Below, piece after piece: positions 12,701 to 22,700 of a stretch of DNA of 64,000 nucleotides. The notes beneath the pieces were generated by a model. That model worked only from the letters and a program-made list of their open reading frames with translations, was not told where the DNA came from and ran no database searches. The stretch comes from Urechis unicinctus (Eukaryota; Annelida; Polychaeta; Xenopneusta; Urechidae), in NCBI GenBank assembly GCA_034190875.2, contig CM067343.1, positions 64,309,476-64,373,475 of the forward strand, given 5' to 3'. Position 1 is the stretch's first letter. Each line of letters opens with the position of its first letter. Both the position numbers and the translations under genes were made by a program.

Positions 12701-14459
12701 CTACTGTACCATAGGTGACAGTCATAGTTTTGGTGGGTCAATTAGAGGACACATATTGTCTATATTAATGTACCATACCATAAATGTTTATAGTTTAGTC
12801 ATATTGTCTCTAAAATGGTTTGGTAATTCTGTTTATGTACTAGTGTATTTTTTCTATTGTCTGAGCAATACATCCCCTGACAATGGTGTGTCTGTTTCAG
12901 CCAAGGCCGGCACATCTGACATACCGGACTGGTTAGTGTCATCATGAGAATTTCCATTTTTTTTTCTTTTTATGAAATGGTGTGCCGGTTATCTCCAGGT
13001 TATGGACTGGTATTCATTTTTAAAAGATTTAATCAAGCCGGTTATGGCAATCAGTCATGGTGACAGCCATTTATAAACACCTCGACCTATTCAATGAAAA
13101 TGAAGTTATTTATAAAGAATATGAACCAATGTGACCTAACTTGAAAATGTTTTTTCAGTTTTTACTATCTCTAGCTGTGAATGATATGGAATGTAAATGA
13201 TCCGATGTATGATATTGAATCTATTACAGGGTGTTCACTGAGATAGGACTCCCGTTTGATCACGTGACAACCCCTAATGCCGAGGTTTATAAGATGCTTC
13301 ATGATGCTTCGCCTATACGCTACATTGACCAGGTAAATAATCTCTACTCACTTGGTATTATTCACTGACAACTACCCACTACCCACCTGGTTGATAATTA
13401 CTTACAAGCAACATTAACACCTGGACTAACCCACCACATGAATAAACTCCTTGCACTACCCAGATGATATTAACCACCTGGCACATCTCAGATGACATTA
13501 ACCACCTGGCACAACCCAGACCCACATTAATATTAAACTCATTGACCACCTGGCACAACCCAGATGACATTAACCACCTGGCACAACCCAGATGACATTA
13601 ACCACCTGGCACAACCCAGATGACATTAACCACCTTGGCACAACAACCATTAACCACCTGACACAACATGACATTAACCACCTGGCACAACCAGATGACA
13701 TTAACCACCTGGCACAACCCAGATGACATTAACCACCTGGCACAACCCAGATGACATTAACCACCTGGCACAACCCAGATGACATTAACCACCTGGCACA
13801 ACCCACATTAACCACCTGGCACAACCCAGATGACATTAACCACCTGGCACAACCCAGATGACATTAACCACCTGGCACAACCCATGGCACAACCCAGATG
13901 ACATTAACCACCTGGCACAACCCAGATGACATTAACCACCTGGCACAACCCAGATGACATTAACCACCTGGCACTGCTCATTTAACAATACCCACATGAC
14001 ATAACCCTCTTGAAATCATCCACCTGGCACAACCCACCTGACATCACCCATCTGACAAAATCTATTATTCCTGGCATTTTGACATATGTATGTGTGGCTA
14101 AGATGAAAACTCCATTGATGCTGATGATTGGTGCTAAAGACCAAAGAGTGCCTCCCAGACAGTCGCATACATTGCGTAAAGCCCTTCTGGCCCGCGGGGT
14201 CACCGTAAGGTCAGTGGGTCAATCTTATCAAGTAGCTATATCATTGTATTACAGAGAGTTACCAGTGTGCTTTGTTATGATTGTGTAACCATGGTGATGA
14301 ATCCAATTGTTTTGCATGTATCATGCTGATTTTCACTTGGCCTGCAGAACTAAATGCTATGCGGACTGTGAGCATCCGCTGACGGAGGTCAAGTCGGAAG
14401 CCGATGCCTTCATCAACATCGTTCAGTGGTTCGGGGAACACATCTCCGTGAAGAAGTGA
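708..14459 (+). CDS. APEH: Acylamino-acid-releasing enzyme (acylpeptide hydrolase), 5'-partial, possibly inactivated
   Basis: APEH is a cytosolic S9C prolyl-oligopeptidase-family serine peptidase that removes acylated N-terminal residues from short peptides. Exons seen: 708-847, 1074-1211, 1700-1791, 1905-1945, 2237-2358, 2621-2678, 2861-2973, 3167-3218, 3305-3393, 3589-3730, 3910-3996, 6499-6579, a broken one near 10388-10466, 11651-11743, 11860-11949, 12901-12931, 13230-13332, 14103-14209 and 14348-14459. Diagnostic peptides include THILYVAEKKRPKA, VGWDHEPYRLG, FPHGGPHSVF, SDIPDW and the C-terminal DCEHPLTEVKSEADAF. Exons up to 6579 join in phase. The catalytic Asp (GAKDQRVP) and His (EHPLTEV) are present, but the nucleophile elbow GGSHGGF is reduced to MGGF. 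The exon for the NYRGS-GFGQ segment is disrupted, and the 11949/12901 junction is out of phase. The family assignment is certain; activity is doubtful. Confidence 0.9.
1192..1380 (+). repeat. 40-bp minisatellite copying an APEH 5' splice site, about 5 copies
   Basis: Tandem units of about 40 bp. The first unit overlaps the end of the exon ending at 1211 (reading ISPGQ), and each unit carries the junction CTGGCCAG|GTGAGTT or a variant. Units 2-3 are nearly identical, while units 4-5 drift (GTGGATT, GTGAGTTAA, GTAGGTGG). The real donor is therefore followed by four more donor-like sites. Confidence 0.9.
1478..1680 (+). repeat. 26-bp intronic minisatellite, about 7 copies
   Basis: Repeated unit built on GTGACTTCACCCACTGCATC in the APEH intron just before the exon at 1700. 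Units are close to identical, with small length changes (an inserted ATTG). Confidence 0.9.
4676..4800 (+). repeat. 23-24-bp intronic minisatellite, about 5 copies
   Basis: Unit built on TTGTTTAGTGGTGCTAGACA inside the large APEH intron 3997-6498. The preceding 4230-4620 also holds older, highly diverged repeats around CTAGCTTCAGAGAT. Confidence 0.85.
4837..5193. mobile_element. MITE-like element with TTAA flanks
   Basis: TTAA at 4837-4840 is followed by AGGTGCGTTTC. The other end reads GAAATGCATC followed by TTAA at 5190-5193. The reverse complement of the right end (GATGCATTTC) matches the left end with few mismatches, so these look like terminal inverted repeats. Blocks of the interior are shared with the copy at 38472-38668. 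There is no coding capacity. It lies in the same APEH intron that holds the last two exons of the minus-strand gene. Confidence 0.65.
5706..8277 (-). CDS. Type I membrane protein with cysteine-rich two-repeat ectodomain, interlocked with APEH; start not resolved
   Basis: Six minus-strand exons join in consistent phase: 8277-8133, 7952-7816, 7354-7251, 7107-6864, 6264-6150 and 5844-5706 (stop). The first encodes a hydrophobic stretch (LTAVVVLLCLSASS), probably the end of a signal peptide. Two related cysteine modules follow, comparable at NCIRPAVSLCFVEY...SPDC and DCLTEVNLGCPALQ...FTKC (C-x7-C-x21/22-C), then an acidic GGDDGDDGD stalk. Next come a single membrane span (IYIVFIVVGILGLLIMLVAC), a cysteine/basic stop-transfer (CFCVCRGHHKR), and a short Ser/Arg/Tyr tail ending MQSYYYQ. 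I do not recognise a named family. The first coding exon should lie upstream of the minisatellite at 8289-9271; an ATG near 9311-9340 is possible. It could be a receptor or surface glycoprotein. Confidence 0.8.
5930..6085 (+). repeat. 19-bp minisatellite, about 8 copies
   Basis: Unit GCTTGAAAGGTCAGCTAAT with small variants, inside an intron of the minus-strand membrane-protein gene and also inside the APEH intron. Confidence 0.9.
7435..7760 (+). repeat. Degenerate 18-20-bp repeat
   Basis: Diverged units of the form TCACAAGTGGGAGGAG / TTACAAATGGGAGGAA, located between two exons of the minus-strand gene. Confidence 0.8.
8289..9271 (-). repeat. 15-bp minisatellite (about 65 units) rich in GTAAGT/GTAAGA
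   Basis: On the minus strand the unit is TGTGTTGTAAGAGGT, alternating with TGTGTTGTCAGTGGC. It fills the presumed first intron of the membrane-protein gene. Because the period is a multiple of three, long open frames of repeated SGCVVRGCVV appear by chance. Many units contain GTAAGT or GTAAGA, which resemble 5' splice sites in the sense orientation of that gene. Confidence 0.9.
9440..9445 (-). promoter_or_regulatory. Possible TATA box for the minus-strand membrane-protein gene
   Basis: TATATA on the minus strand, about 100-130 bp before the ATG codons at 9311-9340. Only position and motif support it. Confidence 0.3.
9446..10380. other. APEH intron sequence with no recognised feature
   Basis: No exon or repeat was recognised. 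A C-tract follows at about 10493-10508. Confidence 0.4.
10388..10466 (+). pseudogene. APEH: Probable broken APEH exon (YRGS-GFGQ to DV-DVQ segment)
   Basis: The exon linking AVLL (ends 6579, phase 1) to AAVEKV (starts 11651) should encode the conserved NYRGS-GFGQ segment. The only candidate is around 10388-10466, where TCCGTAATGTGGAATGATTT resembles an expected YRG-GF coding stretch but contains TGA in the matching frame. A frame change is needed later to read a GELGV-like run. The acceptor is poor, and a donor-like AA|GTAGA occurs at the end. This is a weak alignment done by eye. Confidence 0.3.
10757..11395 (+). repeat. 25-bp minisatellite with 75-bp higher-order period
   Basis: Units of the form GGGTTGATAAGGTGGCTGG plus a variable tail. 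Three tail types (gattcat, gtagcat, ggtgcgt) recur in order, giving a 75-bp higher-order unit. The minus strand stays open for about 270 codons because 75 is divisible by three; this is a consequence of the repeat and not evidence for a protein. Confidence 0.9.
11651..11743 (+). CDS. APEH: APEH exon that should carry the nucleophile serine but lacks it
   Basis: The exon is bounded by CTTTTCACAG and GTGAGTCC and reads AAVEKVLEMGVADPSVVMGG followed by FKTFLHDCQYP. Family members have GGSHGGF at this place. Here GG runs directly into F, consistent with loss of four codons between two GG-coding direct repeats. The exon is otherwise open and its phase-0 ends fit its neighbour at 11860. Confidence 0.85.
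11935..13262 (+). repeat. Rearranged duplication of an APEH exon block
   Basis: Matching segments occur twice. GTCACAGACCTGCC is found at about 11935 and 12613. GGCCGGCACATCTGACAT is found at about 12076 and 12906. CACTGAGATAGGACTCCCGT is found at 12210 and 13236. In the left copy the SDIPDW exon is damaged (CCGGATGG instead of CCGGACTGG), so the right copy is taken as the used one. The order of intronic blocks differs between copies. Confidence 0.75.
13380..13975 (+). repeat. 28-bp intronic minisatellite, about 20 copies
   Basis: Unit built on ACATTAACCACCTGGCACAA plus CCCAGATG, filling the APEH intron between the exons ending at 13332 and starting at 14103. The unit resembles the end of the preceding exon (ACATTGACCAGGT). 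Confidence 0.9.
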
Positions 14460-14767
14460 GATGCTCTTCCCCGCTTCCTCGTCAACTCAACCAGCACGAT
14501 ACTAGCTATGAATGTATGTTATCAACCAGGATATTTGTTATGGGAGGCTTAGTATGGCAGTACATCTGTCGGGGCCAGGGATCTGATTAACAGGTTGGTT
14601 CCACTCAAGAGGATTATATGTTTCTATGCAGATGAGATACCTGGTTAAGTCTCTTGTTTATTGTATGATTCATTAACAATGATATCATCAGCTTAAGGAT
14701 TTTGCTCAGTCCATCTATGATTTGTTGACAGTTGCTTGATGGCTAACCTTGTTTTCACTGCCATTGT

Positions 14768-14773
14768 AATAAA
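14768..14773 (+). terminator. Polyadenylation signal of APEH
   Basis: AATAAA 309 bp after the APEH stop codon. Confidence 0.6.
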
Positions 14774-14789
14774 GCTGTGATTGATTCTT

Positions 14790-16036
14790 AGAAACCTGAC
14801 ATAGTGAACAAAATGTCTGCATTCTTAAGAATTTAGGAAACATTTTAAACATCATATTATCACCTAAATGGCTGAACCAATGAAAGAATTTTTTAATCAA
14901 TAATTTGACACCACTGCATTGATAAACTTGCTTGAACGAATGTTTGCAATAATGGTTCGATAAATGATGAAAAATGCCACCAAATGTTGTCCTTAATACT
15001 GTGATGAGTGACATGTTGTAGTTGAGGTGCTACCTTGCTGTTGCAGCACTAACACCGAGTTAATGGACAGGTTGGTTGACTGCTGCATACATAACTTTGT
15101 GGTATGACTGTCACGGAAAAAAAAAAATGTGTAGATATTTAGGCGATAATTCACACAGTTATTGCCATTTCAGCCTCTGGAAACGAGATATCTTATGAGT
15201 AGCGGGTCAGGTAAATCGGGATTTCCACGACCATTTCGCTACAGCTTCTTCAGGTCGGAATAAATTTATCATCTGTGAGCTATGGCGTAATCGATTTTGC
15301 GATATAAAATCCATGACCGACATACCGCTTACATGGGGCGATTAGGAATACCCATTCGCTTAGTTTGGCGCCATGTCAAATATATGAGTGCTGCGTTGCC
15401 CAGTGTATGCTTTGTACGAAGCGTTAGTCATGGCTTGATGCTGTTCCCAACCGCCAGGGGACTTTAAATAGCCTCTGTTTTAGTGAAAGTGGATTTTGTA
15501 ATACCTGTTGGAATGATGGCGTCCGAGTCAGTTTTGCCGACTTGCTACTAATTAATTCAAAACGATGCTTCACACTTTCGAATAAAGTGGTTTCCACTGT
15601 ATGTAATTGCCACCGATCTAGCCGTGCACGACGTCTAATTGTTATATACGTATACTAGCGTCCGACCGGGGCTACCACCGATCCCACCTGTCTGTCAATG
15701 CGTATATGCGTCTTCAATAACAACCCAATGATAGGAAGCGAAATGTGTATTCATCATTAGCATACGCTAGAAATCCACAGGAATTACGTCACTGGCCGCG
15801 GATATGGTCGTTAATGGGCAAGTTTTGGGAACGCTGGTGTAGAATGATTGACAGGTAACAGATGTTAGAAATGAACTACGTGTACACGATTAAAACAAAT
15901 GCCACTGAGCGTAGCCCTGGGGCGTAGCCGTCAAACTGTGAGCCGCACTGACAACACGACTTGCTCGAGTTGACGTGCAAATTATGCACCTCTCAGAAAT
16001 AATCGGTTTCTCATTTTTACCAAGAAAGTTAGCAAC
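14790..16036. other. Intergenic region between APEH and the GPCR gene
   Basis: No gene was recognised. It contains a copy of a short dispersed motif (TCCGACCGGGGCTA) at 15642-15673, and the 5' flank of the intronless GPCR gene. Confidence 0.5.
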
Positions 16037-17431
16037 ATGACGGCGGTCACAGATTGGCACCGGCACGGAACGACGATCGTAAGGACTCTGGAGGACTTTT
16101 CAATCAACGATGACTTAGACCAGTGGCTCTTCCAAGCGTCTCCACTCCACTGGCTGTATGGCCTGGCGCTACCCGCCACGGCTGCCGCTGGGGTCGCCAT
16201 CAATCTCTTCGCTTTCTGCGTCTTCATCCACCCGGATATGAAGTCCATGTCGACCTTGTTACTAAACGCCAACCTCGTCGCCGATTCCTTGTACCTTATT
16301 TTTGCCACGATAACCTCCGCCCCTGAATACTGGATTCATCACCTGTATAAATGGGAGCATACAGGGGCATTTTGGAAGTCTCTTTCCGTCCTGCAGACTT
16401 CCTACATCATGTGTTATCCGTTCCGACTCGTCTCGCAAGTTGCGTCTAGCCTTTTCACGGCATCTCTTGCTCTGGAACAGTTTGCTGCATTTTATATGCC
16501 TTCCAAATTACAGAAATGGACCTCAACAGATAAAGGATTGAAATTCGTCGTGACTTTGTTTAATGTTTGTATCTTGATACATCTGATATCGTTTTTCAAA
16601 TTCAGCCGGCGTGACGTCATATTACACTTGACTAACAGCAACATCACGAATACGATGCAAACCCCTAACATCACTGACTTCCCCGTTCAGGAAATCTGCA
16701 TATCAGCTATTTACCGCGGTAAAAACTATCAAACAGTTGACAAGTATATTTTTTATGTGATATTTGACGTAGCACCTTTGGCTATAGTAGCATTACTTAT
16801 CATCCCCATCTTTGTGACGTATGCGCGTCTCAAGAAGGAGTTCAAAGACACAGACATGTCTTCTGCGACAGTACCGGATGTACTCAGTAAGGAATTTCTG
16901 CAGGTCTTCAAAAGCGGGCGGTCCGTCGACAATGTCTTAGCTATATGTACGTCCTACCTAGTTCTACGCGGCGCATGCGTTATCCTTTATGGTCTCTCCT
17001 ACCCGTATATGTACAAGGAGTCATTGAATCAGCACTGTCATTTAAAGCCCATGGATTATCGATTTGCCAATGTTCCCACGATGTACGCCATACCTTACAG
17101 AGTATGTCTAACGATAAACTGTTGCATCAAACCTTTCCTTTGTCTGTATGCTAGCTATCAGTTCAGAAGCCTGCTCGCTTCTTGTCTCTGTTTCCCACCA
17201 CGACTAACTAAAAACGCTGCCGAATATATTCGCGACAGAAACCGCAGAAGAAGACTGAGCAGCTCAATTTCCAGTCACATGCGCGCGACGACCCGATCAG
17301 AAACGACCACCACAGACGTCTTCTCGCTAGCAGATCAGTCGTCGCCTCTACGAGATGAACAAGATAATTGGGGCAGTCAATATTTCGACCCCAATGAATC
17401 ATTTGAGAGTGCCCGGGTTGAAGTTATCTGA
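16037..17431 (+). CDS. Class A G-protein-coupled receptor, FMRFamide/neuropeptide-receptor-like
   Basis: This single-exon gene encodes 464 residues and fits a seven-helix rhodopsin-type receptor. Helices lie at about 39-63, 71-94, 131-153, 167-187, 237-264, 297-320 and 346-371. Cys126, just before helix 3, and Cys221 in the second extracellular loop can form the usual disulfide. N-glycosylation sites are seen at Asn202 and Asn211. The DRY motif is replaced by EQF (147-149). The helix 7 motif is NCCIKPFLCLY instead of NPxxY, and helix 6 lacks the usual CWxP proline. The tail is basic then Ser/Thr-rich (RNRRRRLSSSISSHMRATTR), suited to phosphorylation and arrestin binding. Overall look and length resemble invertebrate FMRFamide-receptor-like proteins; the ligand is unknown. 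Confidence 0.85.
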   Translation: MTAVTDWHRHGTTIVRTLEDFSINDDLDQWLFQASPLHWLYGLALPATAAAGVAINLFAFCVFIHPDMKSMSTLLLNANLVADSLYLIFATITSAPEYWIHHLYKWEHTGAFWKSLSVLQTSYIMCYPFRLVSQVASSLFTASLALEQFAAFYMPSKLQKWTSTDKGLKFVVTLFNVCILIHLISFFKFSRRDVILHLTNSNITNTMQTPNITDFPVQEICISAIYRGKNYQTVDKYIFYVIFDVAPLAIVALLIIPIFVTYARLKKEFKDTDMSSATVPDVLSKEFLQVFKSGRSVDNVLAICTSYLVLRGACVILYGLSYPYMYKESLNQHCHLKPMDYRFANVPTMYAIPYRVCLTINCCIKPFLCLYASYQFRSLLASCLCFPPRLTKNAAEYIRDRNRRRRLSSSISSHMRATTRSETTTTDVFSLADQSSPLRDEQDNWGSQYFDPNESFESARVEVI

Positions 17432-18865
17432 TGCAGTGATCGTAACTTTTACCGCATTTTCAAAGCATTAGTTTCTATCCGGGTGGGGGATGTTTAAAGC
17501 TGCAAGGATTCAAACGTATATGTCTTGATCCCAAGGAAGTAGCAGACCAAAGTTCAATATGATGCATGGGTTTCGTTTCGGTATTAGATGCTATCCCCCT
17601 CATGTCCATGTGAACTACGACTTAACCTGTATATGTCGGGGGTTTTAATTTGGCATATCCATATGTTGTTTGATACAATTTTCATGTATTTGCTATCATT
17701 CACCGGACCCTTACAAACTGTGGGTATGATGCTTCTCGCCTATTTTTCAAGTTATATAACGCTAAAGCGAATCTGAAAAACGAAACTCTTGTGAGGTTTC
17801 GCTTCTTTGTTAACAAGATTCCCAAAATATAGAGCCTCAGCAATGTGCGCTAACATGAAATATGTGATTTCAAATAAGATAAATAAGAAGTTTGGCATGC
17901 CTAGACATATTTACTTTTTTATTTACTTAAATGGTGAAATGAAGCCATATCAGTTTGGTTCTACTCAATACTCTCTTCGACCATGTCTAGCTGGAGGTTT
18001 GCAATGTTGTTATTCCGCGCCATGCCTATATTATAGTGTTTAATCATACCTGAAAACAAGGAGCTATTGGTTATAACTCCTTGCTGAAAACGATTGGGTT
18101 GTTCTACCAGGCTACGCAAACAGGAGTGTGTGGCGCTATATAATATGAGCCGAGTCCTGTGAGTACGGCTGTCAAACATATATCTCACAACGGTGAAATA
18201 AATAAGATTCTGACCCACACATAATTTCTTCGTTTTGAATGTTTCATAAGCTTCCCCAGGCCAAAATTATGTCAACTAGGAATTTCAAATTGGGTCGACC
18301 AATTTGCTTATACGCATGTTGAGTCTGAACGATAATATACGAACCAATGACAATGAAAGCTCAGCAGTTGCAATCACCTGAACATATAAAAGCCACGTGC
18401 TTCGTCCAAATCTCGAAGAGTGTGACAAATATCAACGAGAATGAATCTTATTCAGCGATCTGCCTTTGTTTTGATGTTGACAGGTTTGCATTTATATTCT
18501 TGAATTGGGATAGCCCTACAAGACCTCCGAGTAGGTATATATTTATATTACCGTTCGACCGGAACTGGAATTGGGTTGAATAAATGATCCTGTCGTCGTC
18601 ATCCGCTATCTGTCTTTTCAGTTAATCATCGCGTTACCGACTGATTTCAAACATTCGAATTAACTTTTACTATTAAGGTTGCATTTTACCCAAACCAGGT
18701 TACAATGGTTGCCTAAATAATTCAGTCCCAAATAATAGTTACAAGCTTCGACACATCCAGCGCTCTTTAGATAGTTTCGTGTGAGGTCAATTGTAATTTC
18801 TGCTCCGTTATGCAGTTATGTGTGAATTAACCAATTTTGAGTCAGAATATGTATGTCGTCAACAG
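17432..18865. other. Region between the GPCR and Ly6-type genes
   Basis: AT-rich, with no clear exon. It holds a diverged copy of the dispersed motif (CCGTTCGACCGG) at about 18536-18562 and should contain the signal-peptide exon and promoter of the Ly6-type gene, which I could not place. Confidence 0.4.
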
Positions 18866-19309
18866 CTGCGCCGGTTGAAGCTGACGTCAGCTGCTATGCG
18901 TGTGCCCCATCCGCTGAGTCTTGTATTCCTGCAAGAGCCAACGTAACAACAGGAAATGTTGCGTGTCTGCTGCAGCGCGTGATCAACAGTGACACTGGTG
19001 ATGAACTGATAATCACAGGCTTCAATTCTTAAAGGATCATTTATGTAAATACCTGATATACCCAGACGTTCGCATTAAGGTTTCCTTTTGTTCCCTCTGT
19101 ACTATAGGCATGGGTGTTACATTAAGGACAGGCATACCTGGAGCTCCTGGCTTCATTGGTTGCAGTCTATGAGGAACCCAGAAACAGCTGGCAGTGAACT
19201 TGTCCTGTGCTTGTGTGACACCTATTTGTGCAATCAAGCCTCAGCTCAGAGCTATGTGGCAATGCCAGTCGTGGTGGTATCAGTATTTGTATTGTATTGC
19301 CTCATGTAG
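18866..19309 (+). CDS. Ly6/uPAR (three-finger) domain protein, probably GPI-anchored; partial model
   Basis: Two exons are visible. Exon 18866-18997 (after GTCAACAG) encodes VSCYACAPSAESCIPAR and more, the typical start of a Ly6 domain just after a signal peptide. Exon 19108-19309 ends with LCLCDTYLCN, the hallmark Cys-x-Cys-...-Leu-Cys-Asn end of a Ly6 domain, followed by a hydrophobic C terminus (YVAMPVVVVSVFVLYCLM) that fits a GPI-anchor signal. The simple junction (donor after 18997, phase 1; acceptor needing phase 2) is out of frame. Either another donor is used, a small exon is missing, or there is an indel. Such proteins act at the cell surface as receptor modulators or adhesion molecules; the specific role is unknown. 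Confidence 0.75.
18879..18892. promoter_or_regulatory. CRE-type palindrome AGCTGACGTCAGCT
   Basis: Perfect 14-bp palindrome around TGACGTCA, but it lies inside the Ly6 exon, so it may be coincidental. Confidence 0.25.
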
Positions 19310-19337
19310 AAGTGCTATGCTAGTTAAGATAACCCCA

Positions 19338-19642
19338 GGTTTCGGTTTATCTTGTTAATCTGAATCATGTTACATAGCTGAGTTTTAGGTTTATCTTGTT
19401 AATCTGAATCATGTTACATAGCTGAGTTTTCGGTTTATCTTGTTAATCTGAATCATGTTACATAGCTGAGTTTTCAGTTTATCTTGTTAATCTGAATCAT
19501 GTTACATAGCTGTGTTTTCGGTTTATCTTGTTAATCTGAATCATGTTACATAGCTGAATTTTCATTTTATCTTGTTTATCTGAATCATGTTGCATAGCTG
19601 AGTTTTCGGTTTATCTTGTTAATCTGAATCATGTTACATAGC
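19338..19642 (+). repeat. 44-bp minisatellite, about 7 copies, in the presumed 3'UTR of the Ly6-type gene
   Basis: Unit contains GGTTTATCTTGTTAATCTGA and ATCATGTTACATAGCTGAG. It starts about 30 bp after the Ly6 stop codon and ends before the AATAAA at 19745. Confidence 0.9.
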
Positions 19643-19744
19643 AGTTCAAAAGTAATGAAAAATATTATTAACCTCATATGGATCACGTGCTTGGCTGCAC
19701 TGTCCATCGACTGTTGCTGTTCTGTTGGTATGAAATTTCTAACA

Positions 19745-19750
19745 CAATAA
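19745..19750 (+). terminator. Polyadenylation signal downstream of the Ly6-type gene
   Basis: AATAAA followed by a T-rich stretch. It is the first good signal after the stop codon, which would put the 44-bp array in the 3'UTR. Confidence 0.5.
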
Positions 19751-19769
19751 ACGTTCACTTTTTACATAG

Positions 19770-22700
19770 TGTATTAGATCATTGAGTCGAGATGAATGCA
19801 ACATAAAAACACCCAGTCACTAGGGTTCAATTAACGGTTTTCTAACATGTTTGTATTTATACATGGGTATTGTAGCTCGATAAGACCATATTAATTACCA
19901 ATCTGCATAGGGAAATATAGATATTCTATCAAAAAAGTGATTAAGCCAGACAATTTCACTGGTGGTTTCTTATGACAGTGTATAAAGAGAAACCCTTTTT
20001 GGTATTTCGAAAATTGGTTCTTGGTAGCTGTGGGAATATATGTCTTGCACGTGAAGTTTCATACTTGACATCATGACGTATCGCCACTCGCTCGCCGGAA
20101 CAAGACCTAACTGCTGTTGTCTCCGCTGCAGAGATGGAATGTCTACGCCTCTCCCTTTCTCTTTTATTTTATGATCTGAATATAGTTATCTAGTGTGGCG
20201 CGGAGAACCAGACGTTCCTCATTTAAATGTAAAACACTACGCTTGTCGATTATTAATTGATTTATGTATATGGAAGTCAATTCGCAGGCCTTATCTATAA
20301 ACAAATGAAAGGCAATCTTCATGAAAATGAATGAAATGGTAGAATGATATTATCATTATAACAACCGGGGTTAGTGTATGGAAGTACTCCTTTTTTTATA
20401 AATACCTTGACCATGCACGCTCCTTTATCGGGACATTATTTTTTTAAATTTGTGTTTTGGAAAATTACATTGAGCATACATTGCAAAGTATCTACTAGGA
20501 CCAAAGAGTTAATTGCTAAGGCTTTAAGGCCTCACGCATGGCTCCGCCCGATAAAATACGTGAAGAACCCACATGTGAGCCGCGTGTTGCATTGTCATAA
20601 CGTCTCTAAAAACCACGTGGAATAGGGGCCTTCACAGTCTCGGGTTTCCGTGGCGTCTAGGAGGGCCACCGTCGCGCACAGCGATTTTGACAGGAACTAG
20701 GGGCATGTTTCTCTGCCTGTAAAGCTGTCAACGCTTTATTCGAGCTTTACCAGTTGCTGTTCTAAGTTCCTGCGTTGTTGCGCGCATTCTTGTTGTGTGT
20801 TTTTTATAGCTGTAAATGACTTCAAAGACGTCACCGAAGGTGTCAAGAGTATTCTGAACTTCTCTTAAGTTCATCTGAATGCTGTCATGTCGCAATGAGC
20901 ACATTTGAAACAGTTCTCAAACACAGAGATTATCATAAAATAGTGATGCCAACTACATTCATCTCCTGTCGTCTTAAGAGTATCCTGCAAGAACATCAGT
21001 ATTCACCCGATATCTCTTCGAAGTTAGCGTGCGTGACTGTTGCTACACAATGTCATCACTGTCCCCTTCTTAGTGAAAAGTACCCCAGCTGAAAAATTTC
21101 CTTAAAGATAGGGGAATCCCTTGCTCGAGCAAAAGAAACCGAGCTCGTAGAATTAGTAAGAAATGTCTCCAGCACCGTAAATATTGTGGACTTGGTCGGG
21201 GAAGATGATGGAGAGAATATTTACAATGAATGAAGAACTGTTAGCATAGAGGGTCAGCAAGTCAATTTCCCAGATCCTAACAAACTTTCTGCATGGCAGG
21301 CCGACATGTCAAATGCACCTGAGCGATGCTGGGAAATCGTGTGCTTATATTGAACAGACATGTTTTGAAAAAGAACATCCCTGTGAAGCACAATTTGAAT
21401 TTCACATAACCGATGGAACATAAAATTAATCCAGTCAATGAATAAAAGACCACAATCCAGTCGGTGATATCCTAAACGATTCCGCAAGGTGCATCATTAA
21501 TGTCAACAACAGCTGGTCTTGCTAAAATAATCCATGACAAGATTGATCGACTTTAAATGACTTTAAATGCGTTTAAATCTATGACAAAATAAATTGGACA
21601 AAATTGCTTCATCATGCCAGGATAACCTCATTAAATAGATGGATATTCCGAGTTAGTTGGGAAAATAACTAAAAATCTATTTCAAAATAAATTTCAATAT
21701 TCCAATATACCTGAAATTCACCACAATATAGGTGAATGATGGGGGTCAGGTGGAGAAATATACAAAAACTGAATATCTGCGAGAGTATCAAGCCATGAAG
21801 AGTGAAGGCATTGTAGATAGCTCTTTCGAATTAAGTACGGGAGTGATGCATGCACTCCCGATAAATAGAACCTGACGTTGGTCTTTTGGGCTAATTGTAG
21901 ATAACTCTTGTGAACCTAGTACGGGAGCTGCCGCTGCTCTCCTTAACAAGGTATAATAAAACCTGGTCTGTTGGGATAATGGTTGGCTGTGCTCGGCGAT
22001 TTAAATTTCAAAATACGGAAAATGAGTTCCAATAAACCTGGAAAAAAATCTCACCCGTTTGAGACAATACTTTTTAAACTGTCGGCACCTATGTCCCGTA
22101 TATTTGAGGTAACATTTCGTACGTAATTTCTTACTTTCCTCTGACCCAATTGTCTCAGATTTTATATCAAAATACACATTTACATGTCATCTAGCAATCA
22201 TTAAAAACGTCAAGAGCTACGAATTCCCAGCGATTAGGCTAATTCGAAACGGACCCAATCACAAAAAGTCAACAATCCTCGCGAACAATTTCAAATCAGT
22301 GCTCAAATGGGGGGAAATGTATTGACACATTATTGAAATTCGGCATGTTAGCTCTCGTTTGATGTATTGTTCGTTAGTGAATCTTGAATAAAAGTGCTGG
22401 TTTGAACGATTAGGAAAAAATGCAGACTACACTGCGTTACGAGCGCGACCCTTCGCGGTGACGTTCGGCTGTCACCCCTACAAACAACGTTGTGTTGCCT
22501 CCAAGATGGCAGTTGGCTTGTTGTCAATGAGTGCTCTGAGCTCTGATTGATGGATTACTTGGCAGAAGCGAAAGGGTCAACTAGTTACAAGATATGCAAT
22601 TTACATAACGTCAGCTCAGACAAGATGACAAACGTCAGACTTAGGTATCTGGTTTCTTTCCGCATCCTTTTGGCTGTAAGTTATGTTTGTGACGAGATGC

